Shown here piece by piece: positions 20,838-33,618 of a stretch of 64,000 bases of DNA (positions are counted from its first letter, which is position 1; each line of letters opens with the position of its first letter). A model generated the notes under the pieces. The model saw only the letters and a list, made by a program, of their open reading frames with translations. It did no database searches and was not told where the DNA came from. A program made the position numbers and the translations under genes. Source of the stretch: Lactuca virosa. Taxonomy: Eukaryota > Streptophyta > Magnoliopsida > Asterales > Asteraceae. The stretch covers positions 26,803,098 through 26,867,097 of the forward strand of contig CAKMRJ010003334.1 in assembly GCA_928212115.1 (NCBI GenBank), in the 5' to 3' direction.

Positions 20838-23800
20838 AGGATCATATATTCCTCCATTCTAGATATCGTATGAACTGAGACATCGATTATAACCATTCTC
20901 TTTGTTCATGTGTTGTTTCCCAATTTCCGATTTATGACGATCGACTAATTGAACAAATCAAATCAGTCCAGGCTTCGCCAAGCACTTAGGTTTGTCATCA
21001 CTAAATCATCGAGGGGCCCAGAGATATCGCTTTTATCCCCTTAGGGTAAAAGGAACGGATAAACTTCGACTTATATGCTTGCTCTATTTACTCATGAAAT
21101 CACACACAACAATACGTTTTATAACACTGAGTTACCGGTGCGTTTACATATTATCAATGTGCAACCGACCTGTAAATTGCAACTCACATGTCTTGGTTTC
21201 AAGAATATAAGATATTATCGTCTCATGATCACTCGTGATAAAATCCATGAAGTGATACAAATGAGCGTGCGTTGAATCCAATACTCAAATCTTATTACAG
21301 GAGTACTCATGAATACTGCAGCAAACTTGTGCTATATCTAACTCCTTAGACAATCCTACAGACCCATTCATGATAGTCTTGCCTCAATACCTACTTCCAA
21401 AGTATGATCGACTGTGGATGGTTTGAATAACCTAGTTATTCGGGAAGTCAAAACATGCAAAGTGAAACACAAGAATAATATTAATCCTATGTGGCCCCAA
21501 AACTTTTGAGTGTAAATAAAACACCTTTTATCTAATCGCCATATTGATTACTCATTATTCATTGTATAATGTTTCGAATAATCAACTTAATACTTGAATT
21601 AAAACAATAGTTATCCCATGCTCCAAGCATGCACACTATGTTTGCCTATGGTCCTTTCTTTGTGAAATAGATCAATTGACAACATTTCAACGATGCTCAT
21701 TTCACAATTCCAAATCCTTATGATAAATGTAAGAATACCAGATTCTTGCCATTTACTGAAATTTGTTAGATTCTAAACTTATATGCAATGATCCTCTTGT
21801 AATGACTATGCATAAAAGTCACAGAGACTTGGCAACAGACATTACAAAGTATTCCAGTGGAGATCAATTCCATGGAAACAAAGTCTCACATTCAAAGTAT
21901 ATTCCTTTGGACATCCTTCTTGCATTAAGTTTTCTAATCTTACACAGATTTAAAGAATAACTTTCACTTATGGAAACATTTCCGTAATCCCATTTTGACT
22001 ATCACTTCTGAACAAGAGTCACCTCTTTTCAGAATATGTCAATATGGTCCTTCTAAAATTTTACAAAATACTTCTAACTGTCCATGAGCAACCAATCTTT
22101 GGTAAACCTCAGATTGTCCTCGACAATTGCTTAACCACTTTAGTCAAATCTTGTTCTAGTCTCTTTTTCCCTCTTAATGCCCTAGGCATTTGGAAAAATT
22201 AGAACACGAGAATATTATAGCATATGCAATCGATCCTATACCCGAAGCATATGGGACACGATTCATAATGTCTTACATAAATACATGATACTTGATCAGT
22301 CTTTTGCTATAATATTTCTGTTTGCCATGTTCTCACAATTCGAACTATTTTGAGGGATGTCGTAATGATAACTGAATTTGAGAACGCAATTAACATTGCC
22401 ATATATAGAATTTCCTTATGTTGAATCTTTTCAACATAACATTCATATATGTCTTTGACTAAATTTGATTAAAACTCAATCTAAGCTTTTAGAATTGAAA
22501 TGAAGTATAAATTCCTCTCCCTTAATTATAGCAAAACAACTTTTCAAACCCTGCATCTTTGCAAATTGAAACCTTTTGTTTTGTATAATTAACATTTCTT
22601 ACTCGCAACACTTAACGTAATAATTATGCTCCCACTAGCATAATAATTACATTCTTTTTAGCATAACACTTATGCTCCCACTAGCTTTGACATGTACCTA
22701 GAAATCATCTAGACTTCTAGAAAACAATACTTATTGACTTTCTTACCAAAGTTCAGATTTCTGATATGTGATGCTTCGATAAGACTTTATCTAGACTTCT
22801 CAAACTCATACACCTTTCCTTAGATAGCTCACATGTGTGTCTAAACAATTTTAGAACTTACAGCAATAAGTCTCAAATGTTTAGACCTTTTGCCATTTCT
22901 CACAATTCAAACTATGAAGAGGGATGTCGTAACCATAATCAAATTTGAGAATGCACATATCACAATTTCTAACTATTTAAAATCCACTTAGTGAAAGCGT
23001 TTCCTCACAATCATTTTCATGAATTGGAGAGAAACCTTATGACACTTAGATTTTTATGGTGCATGTGTTCCTATCCATGTGAATCTGTCATAACCATAAT
23101 CACAAGACAAGGTTAGTGACAAATCCAAACCCATATGGACTGAACTTGTTCAATTTTAATTTCTTGCCACTTGGCAGCACAAAGGCCTACCATCTCTTCC
23201 AGGTTGTTATGCAGATTAAGAACTCATAGAACTCACATGCATAGTCAAATTTAACTGGAATGGGCACAGAAACAAGAATATGTCAACACGATAGGTTACA
23301 AACTTCAAGTCGTGTGCTAGTGATTAACAATAGGTTTATTCTTGATTAGTTCTTGAAGCTTTTCAAGATCTTTAGGACTCCCACTGACCTCTTGACATAT
23401 TAGTTTCTCTTTGTCAAGAACATTCCTTGACAAACAAATATTCAAGAGTCAGTGCAGTTTCTTATCAAGACAAACACTTCTGACAATCGGTCTTAGTTGA
23501 TCTTTGTTTTATCCAAAACATCACAACTTACCATTTTCAAATGTACAAGAGTAAGAAAACATTTTACTCTACATTTGACAAGTGTTATAAACCTTCTATA
23601 AGATTATGTCACTCAAGTTACAATCTTGGAGTATGACTCTAAGACTTGTTTTTGGAACGAAGTATGACTCATCTTCTTGACTTAACCATTTCAACAATTC
23701 ATGATTTCTCTTCTTAGTCATTCAGTCCTTAGAGGATCAATTGTGATATGATTTTTCATAATCATTAAGATGATCATAAAACACGATACTAAAGTACTCT

Positions 23801-24560
23801 CCCATCTTTTCAGATTGGAGAAACTTTTATCTTTCTACCTAATTTGATTATTCTCATTCGTTCTACCTTACATTGAAACTTTTCCAACGTTTCAGAATTA
23901 CACTTAAACTTGTAAGCATAACCATATTTACTAAACTTTAGTAAATCATGAAGAATAGTCTTATCGATCTTTGTGGTGGACCTGATCAGCGCACAACCAA
24001 GTGTACCCGATCTCCTAGTCCTTCACTTGACTCACATATACATGTGAACAAGAAATTAGTCTTAATTTACCAAAGATGAAAATTCTCATTCATCACACAA
24101 TACAAGTTGCATGATTCCAAGTTTCTATCCAACTGAAACTTGGGTGATGAGAATCTTTCCTTATTTGGTAAATTTTGACACTACCACAAACGAAAGAATC
24201 AAATCCATTTTCCAATATTCATGTTAATGGAATCATATAAACAACAACTTTCGCAAATGCCATTGTAAGGAAACTTAAAATAAGTTAAAATAAAAAACTT
24301 TTCTTTATTTATAAAACTACGGAAAAACTTTTCCTTACAATGCAAATACAAATGAAAACTATGTTGTTATCTATTCCTAAGCAATCTATCATAACTTTAA
24401 GCAACAGCTCAAAATTCTGATCATCGAACCATGCGATCGAAATCCATCTCTTCACGATCAGAATCAACTTATTCTTCCTTTAAGTTTCCTTTCTTTTCTT
24501 TGATTCTCCAAAACATCAAAATGTAATCACATTACATCATGTATTAATAATCTCCAAATA
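20838..24560 (-). pseudogene. Copia-A pol, heavily decayed
   Basis: No ORF survives, but copia pol is recognisable on the minus strand. The segment around 22790-22690 corresponds to the reverse transcriptase stretch of Copia-1 from QASRSW to KASGSI, with stops and indels. The segment around 23985-23910 corresponds to the integrase FTDDYSRYG region. The whole stretch is collinear with Copia-B 49400-52950, including shared lesions, so both descend from one already defective ancestor. Confidence 0.75.
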
Positions 24561-24579
24561 GGAACTTAATAGAGTTAGA

Positions 24580-25088
24580 TATTGGACTTACCTGAAGTAG
24601 AGTCAAACCTTTTTGACTTTACCATCCTTATAATCTTTCAGGTAAATAGAGCAGCTTCGCAACCAATGCCCCTTCTCTTGGCAATAGGAACATATGGAGC
24701 TTTTGGGAATAGTATATTGGACTATCTCAGACTTAGCCTTTCTCTTTACCATTTGGTCAATTAACTTTACCATGGTCGATCCCTTTCCATTGGGAAGAGA
24801 AAGCTTTTATGGACTTCCAATATTACCATTGTCAACGTCCATGGAAGTTTGGGGAGTAGACCTTCCAATCAAACTTGCTTTACCAGCGCACCAAATCATT
24901 CTTGATTCTGCAGCAACAAGCAAATAGGTAAGATCGATAAGGGTCATGTCGTGGTTTGTTATATAGTAGTCCTCAATGAACCCGCTATATGACTCAGGAA
25001 GTGATTGAAGAACCCAGTCAACATCCAACTTCCTTGAGGCTTCGACATCCAACTCTCCCAGCCAGTCAATATGTAACTTCATCTCCAA
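24580..25088 (-). pseudogene. Copia-A gag remnant with CCHC zinc knuckle
   Basis: A 93-residue minus-strand ORF (25088-24807) contains a gag segment SLPESYSGFIEDYY. Downstream, at about 24692-24650, a clean CSYCQEKGHWLRSC zinc knuckle is readable, followed by YLKDYKDGKV, as in Copia-1. Upstream gag residues are missing. Confidence 0.75.
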
Positions 25089-25199
25089 GATATTGGCACA
25101 TACAGACTTCCATCTTTGTGTTCGCTTGTCAATAGGTCTTGAGTGACTTTAAAATTTTCAAGTCTTTGAACTTGTGGGTTAGGGAGAATAATTGGAAGA

Positions 25200-26110
25200 G
25201 GTGGAGTGGACACCCATTAAACTGCCATTTTATAGGCAATAACGACCCTCCACCAGTCAAGGAAGCGGTGGGTGAGAGTGGACACCCATTAAACTGCCAT
25301 TTTATAGGCAATAACCTTATACCCCCCTTATAATAATATAATAGTATAAGGGTTGAATTTTAACTTTTAAAATTCTAGGGTTTGGAATTAAAGTATTCAA
25401 AAGTGAGACTTTACAAATTCCAAAACTTGGGGGCAAGTTTTGAAACTTGTCAAAACTTTTGAAGTTCCATAACTTATGAGTTTAATGTGGTTTTTATGAA
25501 AAAAATTTCATATTCCATAACTTGAGGACAAGTTATGGAAGACTTCAAAACCATTTAAAAGATGAGACTTTTCATTTTCTATAACCCATGAGTTTAATGA
25601 CTCTTTTAAAAGGAAAACTTTTCATTTTCCATAACTTGAGGGAAAGTTATGGAATTCATAAATGGCATTTAGATCAAATATTTCAATTAACACAAATTAT
25701 CAAATATTTTTTCCATGATCTAGATTAAACTCATAAGTCAAGATAATTCATATCAACTATTTACAAGAAATTAGTCTATCATATAAACTAATATAAATCT
25801 TGAAACTATGAAAATTATCTTTTAATTGGACAAGCATGATCATTACCATATGGAGAAACACATTTCATGGTTCAAAAAACAGTTTGGGGTAATGATCCTA
25901 ATCCAATTTCTGGACAAAAGTCAAAAATCTGCCCACTAGAGCACCAACTCGGCGAGTACATGAACTGGACTCATCGAGTTGGCCATTTTATGAGGGGACT
26001 CGGCGAGTCATCCAGTGGACTCGGCGAGTTCACTGGGCAGAAGGCAGAAAATTCGATTTTTTTCACTTTGAAAACCAATAAAACATCAAGTATAATAGAA
26101 AACAACCCAT
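25200..26110 (-). other. Copia-A leader with 64-bp-period duplication
   Basis: The 5' leader lies between gag and the primer-binding site. A block containing GTGGACACCCATTAAACTGC occurs at about 25207 and again at 25271, a tandem duplication not seen in Copia-B or -C. Repeats of the type CCATAACTTGAGG follow. A stretch at 25945-26035 holds ACTCGGCGAGT-like motifs otherwise typical of gypsy LTRs here. Confidence 0.6.
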
Positions 26111-26124
26111 GGCTTTGATACCAC

Positions 26125-26467
26125 TGTTGGGTTTTGGTATACTACAGCATCCTATGGTGCACATACAACCCTAAATGCCTTGGATCTATGTTTTCTCTAA
26201 TTATACATGCAATATTGTTTCCAAAGCATTAAACCTACAATTAGAATACAATTGACATAAACAACATAGAATTGAGTTATAGAATTACCTCTTTGTTGCA
26301 GCTTGTAGACATTTGCCTTTTAAGAACTTAGTGCCTCAAGTGTTGCACCTCAAATGGTTCACAAACACCATGAAAAAAGGAAGACTTTTGAGAGAGAATA
26401 TCCTTGCATACAAATCGCCTCATATGAACTCATAGAACATTAGGGTTGTGATTTTAGCTATGGGGTG

Positions 26468-26530
<63 letters not shown>

Positions 26531-26943
26531 AGGAATCCAAGAGTCATGGGTAAACCCTAATCCATACTCTTGGGCTTATTATCCATGATCCATGATTCAA
26601 GTGGTCTAACTCTTTATGGATTCTTCCATAAACTTAGTCCATCATGTATCATAAGCCCAAAACATATATATAACTAATTTACACAATTAGTTCCCATTAA
26701 TTTAATTAGTCTCTTTTGATCACCAAATTAATTCCAAATTAATACTTGATCAATACTAATTAAATCATATGATTTCATATTAATATATTAGAACTTATAA
26801 TATATTAATAAATCATAAATAACCTTTTTCTCAAAAGTCCATCCTATCAAATTGTCCTGGTGAAGGCAACCCAAATGGACCATGCTACTCTCGGTTCAAG
26901 TACATACCAATTATAGTTATGGGCTTAGACACCTAATCCAACA
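26125..26943 (-). repeat. Copia-A 5' LTR (right) with expanded (CT)n(TA)n
   Basis: 819 bp. It exceeds the left LTR by 48 bp, all at the (CT)n(TA)n tract 26468-26527. A donor-like AG|GTAATT (minus strand, about 26296) sits in the position of the Copia-1 and Copia-C donors. TSD TTATC follows at 26944-26948. Confidence 0.93.
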
Positions 26944-27741
26944 TTATCATCCGTAGAAAGACGGTCAGAGCGACGGACCATTCAGACCCTCGAAGATATG
27001 TTACGGGCCTGCGTTATTGACTTCGGTGGGAGTTGGGACTCATACCTATCCCTTGTAGAGTTCTCCTGCAACAACAACTTTCACTCCAGCATTGGTGCTC
27101 CACCTTCTGAGTTGTTGTATGGACGAAGATTTCGTACCCCCATCTGTTGGGGCGAGGTCGGTCACAAGGTGATGGGTCGGACCGAAGGGGTTCTGCAGAC
27201 TACCGAGATGATTCGGCAGATCAAGCAGCGGCTACAGACCGTTCAGAGTCGGTAGAAGAGTTATGTTGACCGGTGTCGATCTGAGTTGGAGTTTCAGGTT
27301 GGTGACATGGTACTACTGAAGGTCTCACTCTGGAAGGGTGTCATACGCTTCAGGAAGAGGGGAAAGTTGGGTCCCTGTTACATCGGGCCTTTCAGGATCA
27401 TTGCCAGGGTTGGCAAGGTGGCATATAGACTAGATCTTCCGGAGGAGCTCAGTCAGATTCACAACACTTTTCACATCTCGCAATTGCGGAAGTGCATATT
27501 AGATGAGGAGGAAGTGGTATCATTAGATGATATACAGGTCGATGAGCGCCTGAATTATGTGGAGAGGCCAGTGGCCGTTCTGGAGAGGAAAGTGAAGGTT
27601 CTACGGAACAAGGAGGTACCTTTGGTAAAGGTACAATGGGAGCATCGGAGGGGATTTGAGTGGACTTGGGAGCCGGAGGCCGAGATGCGGGAGCATTATC
27701 CGGAGTTGTTCACCACAGCAGATTTCGAGGACGAAGTCTAG
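26944..27741 (+). pseudogene. Gypsy-O integrase C-terminal half with chromodomain-like end
   Basis: It continues the integrase of 16426-18202 after Copia-A. Motifs are TIQTLEDMLRACV, EFSCNNNFHSSI, then the GPF/Y region (KRGKLGPCYIGPFRI, SQIHNTFHISQL) and a C-terminal WEHRRGFEWTWEPEAEMREHYP stretch (about 27640-27700) resembling the divergent chromodomain of Tekay-type chromoviruses, which targets integration to modified chromatin. Lesions are TAG at 26954, a 1-bp deletion near 26975 and TAG at 27253. The usual stop is at 27739. Confidence 0.9.
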
Positions 27742-27744
27742 TTC

Positions 27745-27758
27745 AAGTAGGGGAGAAT
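27745..27758 (+). other. Polypurine tract of Gypsy-O
   Basis: AAGTAGGGGAGAAT directly precedes the 3' LTR start at 27759 and is the expected plus-strand primer. Confidence 0.85.
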
Positions 27759-28006
27759 TGTAACATCCCGACTCCCATGTATAAAATTTAAAAGGTTTAT
27801 ATCCATATTTTTAGACCTACTCGACGAGTTGGATGCCCCAACTCTTCGTGTAGAAGCGGATCAGGCCGCGTGAACTTTAGGACCTACTCGACGAGTAGAA
27901 ATTGTGCTTGGAAACCCTAAATTTTAGGGTTTGCATCCTATTAAAAGGACCTTAAGTCCTTCCTCCAGCCTCCCTTACCACCTTCACATCCAGAAACAAA
28001 CCCTAA
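27759..28006 (+). repeat. Gypsy-O 3' LTR, first part
   Basis: It aligns with 11692-11960. Relative to the 5' LTR it lacks 26 bp between two ACTCGACGAGT copies, a deletion consistent with slippage or recombination between motifs. It ends in the TSD CCTAA (28002-28006) where Gypsy-I inserted and resumes at 38625. Confidence 0.92.
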
Positions 28007-28241
28007 TGTAACATCCCAAAAATACAACCCAAAAATTTTTGTTTGAAAACTTTACTAAACCATAATATCAATTATTAAAAGATAAAACCATGAATCGTGT
28101 ATCTCAAAATGTCATAATAAATTTATCAAATCGAAACTAGTGTCAAGATCATATCAAAATATCAGAGTCTAACTCCCAGGCTAAATCTGTGGTGTGTGCC
28201 ATGCCATCATCCCGAGCCCTTCCCTTTGCTAGCTGAAGTAC

Positions 28242-28696
28242 CTGAAAACAAAACTGAAACTGTAAGCACGAAGCTTAGTGAGCTCCCCCAAACTACCACA
28301 TACCATACAATAACATATAAAGCACATACTGGGCCTCGCCCACTGCATCGGACCGAAGTCCGGAACTGACTAGGGCCTTGCCCACTGCATCGGACCGAAG
28401 TCCGGAACTGACTAGGGCCTTGCCCACTGCATCAGACCGAAGTCCGGAACTAACTAGGGCCTTGCCCACTGCATCGGACCGAAGTCCGGAACTGACTGAA
28501 CATAGCATAACATAATCATAGCATATAATATGAACACATATACGACATACTGCATCGGACCATAGTCCGGAACACATAACACATACCTAAACTACTGCAT
28601 ACTAAACTACTGCATCGGACTATAGTCCGGAACTACTGCTAACTAAGCGGGTCGTCATTGTGGCCGTAGACCCGTTCCTACTGGAAGGAAACTCAC
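28242..28696 (-). other. Predicted intron inside the Gypsy-I 3' LTR
   Basis: On the minus strand the donor CGAG|GTGAGTTTCC starts at 28696 and the acceptor TGTTTTCAG|GTACTTC ends at 28242, with the AGCTCACTAAGCTTCGTG block before it. The 42-bp repeat array lies inside. The right LTR has the same sites (37267 to 36775). Confidence 0.45.
28331..28498 (-). repeat. Four 42-bp tandem repeats in the Gypsy-I left LTR
   Basis: The units start at 28331, 28373, 28415 and 28457, each with CATCGGACCGAAGTCCGGAA, an internal hairpin. Because 42 is a multiple of three, an open frame repeating SSGLRSDAVGKALV appears on the minus strand; it is not a gene. Confidence 0.93.
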
Positions 28697-30071
28697 CTCG
28701 TAAGGCTGGCTGCTGAAATGCTCCTCGGGAACTGTCTGGCTGCTGTTCCGGTAACTCCCCGGCTACAATTCCCAAAAGACACTTAATCAGACACTGCTAA
28801 CTAATCATAGGGTAAAATGACTATTTTACCCCCTGGTCAAAGTCAACAATCCGTTGACCTGACTCGCCGAGTTGGGCCACCAACTCGTCGAGTCCCTATC
28901 TTTCCTTCTATTCCCTTTCCCGACTCTACTCGTCGAGTTTAGCGAAGACTCGACGAGTCCTCCGTCTATAATAACATCGATTCAACCTTTATCTGTCTCG
29001 CCGAGTTGTATGAACAACTCGTCGAGTCCTCCTTCATCATATGAACACGTCCAGTCTATGACTCGCCGAGTTCTATGAACAACTCGTCGAGTCTGTTCTT
29101 GTGGGAAGAAGATTGTCTTGGACTCGCCGAGTCAGGGCGTAGACTCACCGAGTCCCTCTACACTCAGATCCATGTCTTAACTCACTGAGTCTTTACTCCA
29201 CTCGCTAAACAGACTCGCTTTTACTGAACAGTGAATCTAAGACTCGCGGCCTGACTCGCCGAGTCAGAAGAACGACTCGCTGAGTCCTTTGCATGCAGTT
29301 TCTATTCAGTCGATTCTAATCAGTTTTAGTGCATCCAATTCATAGATCTGGGTTTCTGTGACAATCTGAACACGTAAAGTTGCTAACTTTACGTGCATCT
29401 ATGATGCAATGAAGCAATAACACTCAAACTTGGCTATAATGGGGGTTACTTGTCTAGAACAAGGCCATGGCTGCCAAAAGGTGGCCTTCTTGAGCTCCTG
29501 GAACTCAAGAGAGGCTAGGTCCGAGAAATGGCTTGATTACAAAGCTTCATCACTAGGGATTTGGGTTTTTGAGCTCAAAACCATCAATTTGGGGACAAAC
29601 TAGATCTAGCAATACAATAACCAAGATGAAAGCTTTATTACCAGAAAGGATGGCCAAAGAGGAGTATAATCTGGATCTACTTCTTCTTCCTTGAGTTCTT
29701 CTACCTTCTCCTTCTTCTTCTTGCTCAACAATGCACCAAGATTCCTTCACAAGGGCAAAAATCACTCACACACACTTTAAGGAGGCTAGGGTTTCGGGAA
29801 TAAGTCTCTGAGGGGTGAAGGAGGCTGGTTTGGGGCTATAATGGTGTTTAAATAGGGTACACTCCCTAAAATTAGGGCTTCATCCAGACTGGCGGACTCG
29901 CCGAGTCCGGAATATGGACTCGTCGAGTCGCCACGCCTATTCCACGTGCTAACTCGCTGCTACTCGACGAGTTAGGGCCACTGACTCATCGAGTAGCTTC
30001 TAAAATAAAAAGAAAAATAATGTTTTAAATTCATACCAGGAACGGGGCGTTACAACTCTCCCCCACTTATC

Positions 30072-31314
30072 TTAGACTTCGTCCTCGAAGTCTGCTGCTA
30101 CTGAATCTGAAAATAACTCCGGATAATGCTCCTTCAGCTCCTCCTCGGTCTCCCATGTCCATTCCGAACCCTTCCGGTGCTGCCACTGCACCTTCACTAG
30201 CTGAACCACCTTGTTCCTCAAGGTCTTCGTGTTCCGATCCAAGATCGCAACTGGTCTCTCGATGTAATTCAGCCTGCTCTCAACCTGAATATCCTCCAAC
30301 GGTACAACTGCTGACTCATCCACCAAACACTTCTGTAACTGAGACACATGGAAAGTGTTGTGGATCTGGCTAAGCTCTGCTGGAAGATCTAACCGATAAG
30401 CAACCCGACCCACTTGGGCCAAAACCCTAAAGGGACCAATGAATCTGGGGCCCAACTTGCCCCTCTTCCGGAACCTGGTGACACCCTTCCAGGGTGACAC
30501 TTTCAGGAGGACCATATCGCCTACCTCGAACTCCAAATCAGAACGCCTCCTATCGGTGTAACTCTTTTGCTGACTCTGAGCAGTCTGGAGCCGGCTACAG
30601 ACCTACCGTATCAACTCTGTGGTCTTAAGCACCACTTCAGTGCTCCCCATGACTCTCTGACCGACCTCGCCCCAACAGATTGGGGTCCTAAACTTCCCCC
30701 CGTAGAGCATCTCAAAGGGAGGTCGGTCTATACTGGAGTGGTAACTGTTGTTATACGAAAATTCCGCTAATGGAAGGTACGTATCCCAACTGCCACCAAA
30801 ATCTAGTACACTTGCCCGAAGCATGTCCTCGAGAGTCTGAATCGTCCTCTCGCTCTGCCCGTCCGTCTGAGGGTGGAAAGCGGTGTTGAAAAGGAGACGA
30901 GTCCCCATCTCGTCATGGAACCGCTTCCAAAACCTGGAAGTAAACCGGACGTCTTGATCTGATACTACTGAAACAGGCACTCCATGACGTGCTACAACCT
31001 CTCACAGATAAAAATCGGCTAACTTCTCGGCCGATATGCTCTCTTGGATCGGTACGAAATGCGCGCTCTTGGTCAACCGATCCACTATGACCCAAATCGA
31101 ATCAACTCCACGTGCAGTCCTGGGAAGCTTAGTAACAAAATCCATAGTGATATCCTCCCATTTCCACACGGGAATGTCTAATGGCTGCATCTTGTCGTGG
31201 GGTCTCTGGTGCTCTGCCTTGACCTTCCTGCAGGTCAGACATCTCTCCACGTACCAAGCTACGTATCGCTTCATGCAGGGCCACCAATAATCGGGTCGAA
31301 GATCTGTGTACATC
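30072..31314 (-). pseudogene. Gypsy-I integrase with chromodomain-like C-terminus
   Basis: Read on the minus strand: zinc-region end (WYVERCLTCRKVK), catalytic core (WEDITMDFVTKLP, VSDQDVRFTSRFW, HPQTDGQSERTIQ), the GPF/Y module (KRGKLGPRFIGPF) and a C-terminal WQHRKGSEWTWETEEELKEHYP stretch like a Tekay-type chromodomain. All in one frame apart from TGA at about 31001 and TAG at about 30602, each one substitution from a sense codon. The N-terminal side is fused at about 31314 to the first reverse transcriptase motif by an internal deletion. Confidence 0.92.
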
Positions 31315-31356
31315 TTCCCGGTAATCTATACACATACGGTGTGACCCGTCCTTCTT
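31315..31356 (-). pseudogene. Gypsy-I reverse transcriptase stub at deletion junction
   Basis: Only KKDGSHRMCIDYRE remains, joined directly to the MYTD of the integrase zinc region. By alignment with Gypsy-O (16420 to 17762), about 1.34 kb covering the reverse transcriptase palm and RNase H is missing. The junction reads CGGGA/AGATG, with at most one or two bases of microhomology. Confidence 0.85.
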
Positions 31357-33613
31357 TGTGACAACCCGGAACTTCTATCAAGGTTAAACTCGAATCCGTC
31401 ACCTTTTATCACCGTTTAAGGGTCCGTTTAAGTGTTCTAAGCTTGAGTACAACCAAGGTGGAGATTAGAAATGAGTCAACAAGTCGTATAGAGGCTAAAC
31501 CAGGCCATACACCCTCTTGGGAGGTGTGTACGGCCGCACACATGGCTATGCGGCCGCACACCCACCCTCCAGCCGCACACTCACCCTTATATATATAAAG
31601 GTGACCCCCTTCACTCATTTCTTTAATTTGGCTGCACTTTACTTTCTCTCTCTACTTTCTCTCTCTAAAAACTTCATCCAGGAACACTCTAAAGGCCTCA
31701 AAACGTGAATTTCTCCATCATTCAGCTTGTTATACCGGTAAGACACCTTGATCTAAGCTTGAAACTCATCAGGTTCTTCGTGTTCTTCGTCACTTGAAGG
31801 TGTACGGCCGCACACCTTCATAAGGTGGCCGTACACACCTTCATAAAGTGGCCTTCATTTGCTAGTTGGACTTGGTATTGGCCTTGAAACACCCGGGAAT
31901 CGACATTTTGTGCATGAATGAAGAGTGTACGGCCGCACACCCCAATGTACGGCCGCACACTCCCTTGTACGACCGTACACGCCCTATGTACGGCCGCACA
32001 CTCCTGTGTGCAACCGCACACACATGCTGGCCGCACACACACTCTTTTGGCCGTACACCTCCCTCGTTTGATCATATAGCGTCCCGACAAACATTTCCAA
32101 GTCTTTAAGGTGGTTTCCCGTCATGTTTTGAAACACCCTAATTCTAACACACATATGCGTTATCACGTGTTAATAGGATCCACTTGCGTACGAAACATCG
32201 GTTGACACTCAGCATTCGTAACCGATCATACACCCAGATCCTACGTCAAACGGTGAGTTCATACCCCTACACTTTTTCCGAGTTTTTCATGATTTCAGGG
32301 GGGAATACAAGCAAAAGTACAAGGAAACTTGTGCTCAAGTATATTATTTTGTTTAAAATAATTATATGTTCAGTATGCTTTTAACACAGAAAACAGTTTT
32401 ACCAAACGATTAAGAAATCAACTCGTAGAAACAGTTTTCAAAACTAAAGCAGGGAACTTGTGAATCTTGTCATAAAATGTGATATTTTGCAAAGGATTCA
32501 TACAAAACATAAACATGATTTTAAGTATTATTACTTGTAAATTTGTTAGGCTAGGTTTTGAGACACGTCCTTGGTAACACTCCACCGGATAAGCGAGTGT
32601 AGGACTACCCCTTGTAACCAGAATCTCTTGGAGGGAGAGCGTGACTATTATGTATAGATCTATGTGGGACTGACTATCCCGCACCTTCGCTGCTAGCTAC
32701 AGCGGGACCGTTAGGTTCAGGGGTGACAAAGTCATAAAAAGATACTGGCCACGTTACGTGCCTTATCCAGTCTAAGTACGGTTATGACACTCACAACTTA
32801 GGTAGCGAAAATTTACTTTTGTAATAATGAAACAAGTGAACTAACCTCAAAGTAATAACCGATTTGATTACTAGAGGGCATTAGTAATACCCTTAGGATC
32901 TAGTTCACTACCTATTTTATTAGTTTTATTTATGTAATAAGGCTAATACATCTTACAGAGAACAAACAGGGTTTTTCAAGGAAACTACATCTAACGATAC
33001 AAGTATGGTAGATACTTGTACACCTCATACCAGAACAGATAACCAACTATCAACCTTTTGGGAAAATATAGTATTTTCCCGGGATAAACCGGCTATTCAA
33101 ATACGAATTGTTTAACATGCAACTTACGGATATTCATATTTCTTCCACGACACCTGGAATTATTCATACCTTATATGAATTCGGAAATCATGGAAGGAAT
33201 GGGTTTTCAAACACGCTTTTCATAATGGAATGAGTTTTCAAACACACTTTTCATAAGAAAATATTGGATTTTCTTGGGAAACACTTTTCAAAGGATCAAA
33301 GAAACATTTTCTTTCACCAGAACTAAACGCTTATGAACTCACCAGCTTTATGCTGATATATTTCAAAACTGCTTGTATTCTTAGGGAATTAGTAGACAGG
33401 TACTTCCAGGAGTTCGGAGAAGACGGAGCGTTAGAGCCACATCTTTACTTTTGATATGAACAAAACTATGTATTAAACAATGTAAAATTTTTCATGTATG
33501 TATTCAATGTCTGGTTGTGTTTACTATGCTTGCTATGATATAATTGTTGTGATACTACACATGACGTCGATCACCCCCGAACGTTTCCGCCGTTCCGGTT
33601 TGGGGGTGTAACA
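31357..33613 (+). mobile_element. Solo LTR inserted in Gypsy-I pol
   Basis: 2257 bp, starting TGTGACAACCCGG and ending GGGGGTGTAACA, with exact 5-bp duplications TTCTT at 31352-31356 and 33614-33618. There is no coding region. Repeated GTACGGCCGCACAC-type motifs lie at 31526-31580 just before a TATA box (about 31588-31599), and again at 31800-32060. Donor-like GGTGAGTTC at 32253 and acceptor-like AGACAG|GTACTTCC ending at 33399 lie inside. It arose by LTR-LTR recombination of a full element. Confidence 0.9.
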
Positions 33614-33618
33614 TTCTT

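Larger units (their letters stand above)
18203..26943 (-). mobile_element. Copia-A, decayed copia element inserted in Gypsy-O integrase
   Basis: On the minus strand: 5' LTR (26943-26125), primer-binding site (26123-26111, with one change from consensus), leader, gag remnant (about 25088-24580), decayed pol, 3' tract, polypurine tract (about 18974-18986 as CTCCCACTTGG on +) and 3' LTR (18973-18203). The TSD is TTATC. It contains a 1.7-kb solo LTR. Pol is recognisable only in patches, yet the LTRs are about 98% alike outside a microsatellite, so the element moved after its coding region had decayed. Confidence 0.9.
28007..30054 (-). repeat. Gypsy-I 3' LTR (left)
   Basis: 2048 bp, TGTAACATCCC...GGGGCGTTACA on +. 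It contains four 42-bp tandem repeats (28331-28498), many ACTCGCCGAGT/ACTCGTCGAGT motifs at 28860-29290 and 29885-29995, and a TATA-like TTTAAATAG at 29847 in minus orientation. A stem of AACACGTAAAGTTGC and its complement lies at about 29369-29396. Confidence 0.93.

Noticed and set aside
28293..28577. Minus-strand ORF repeating SSGLRSDAVGKALV (also 36826-37352)
   Set aside because: The 42-bp LTR repeat is a multiple of three and so stays open. It lies wholly in the LTR with no start context or homology to a protein family known to me.
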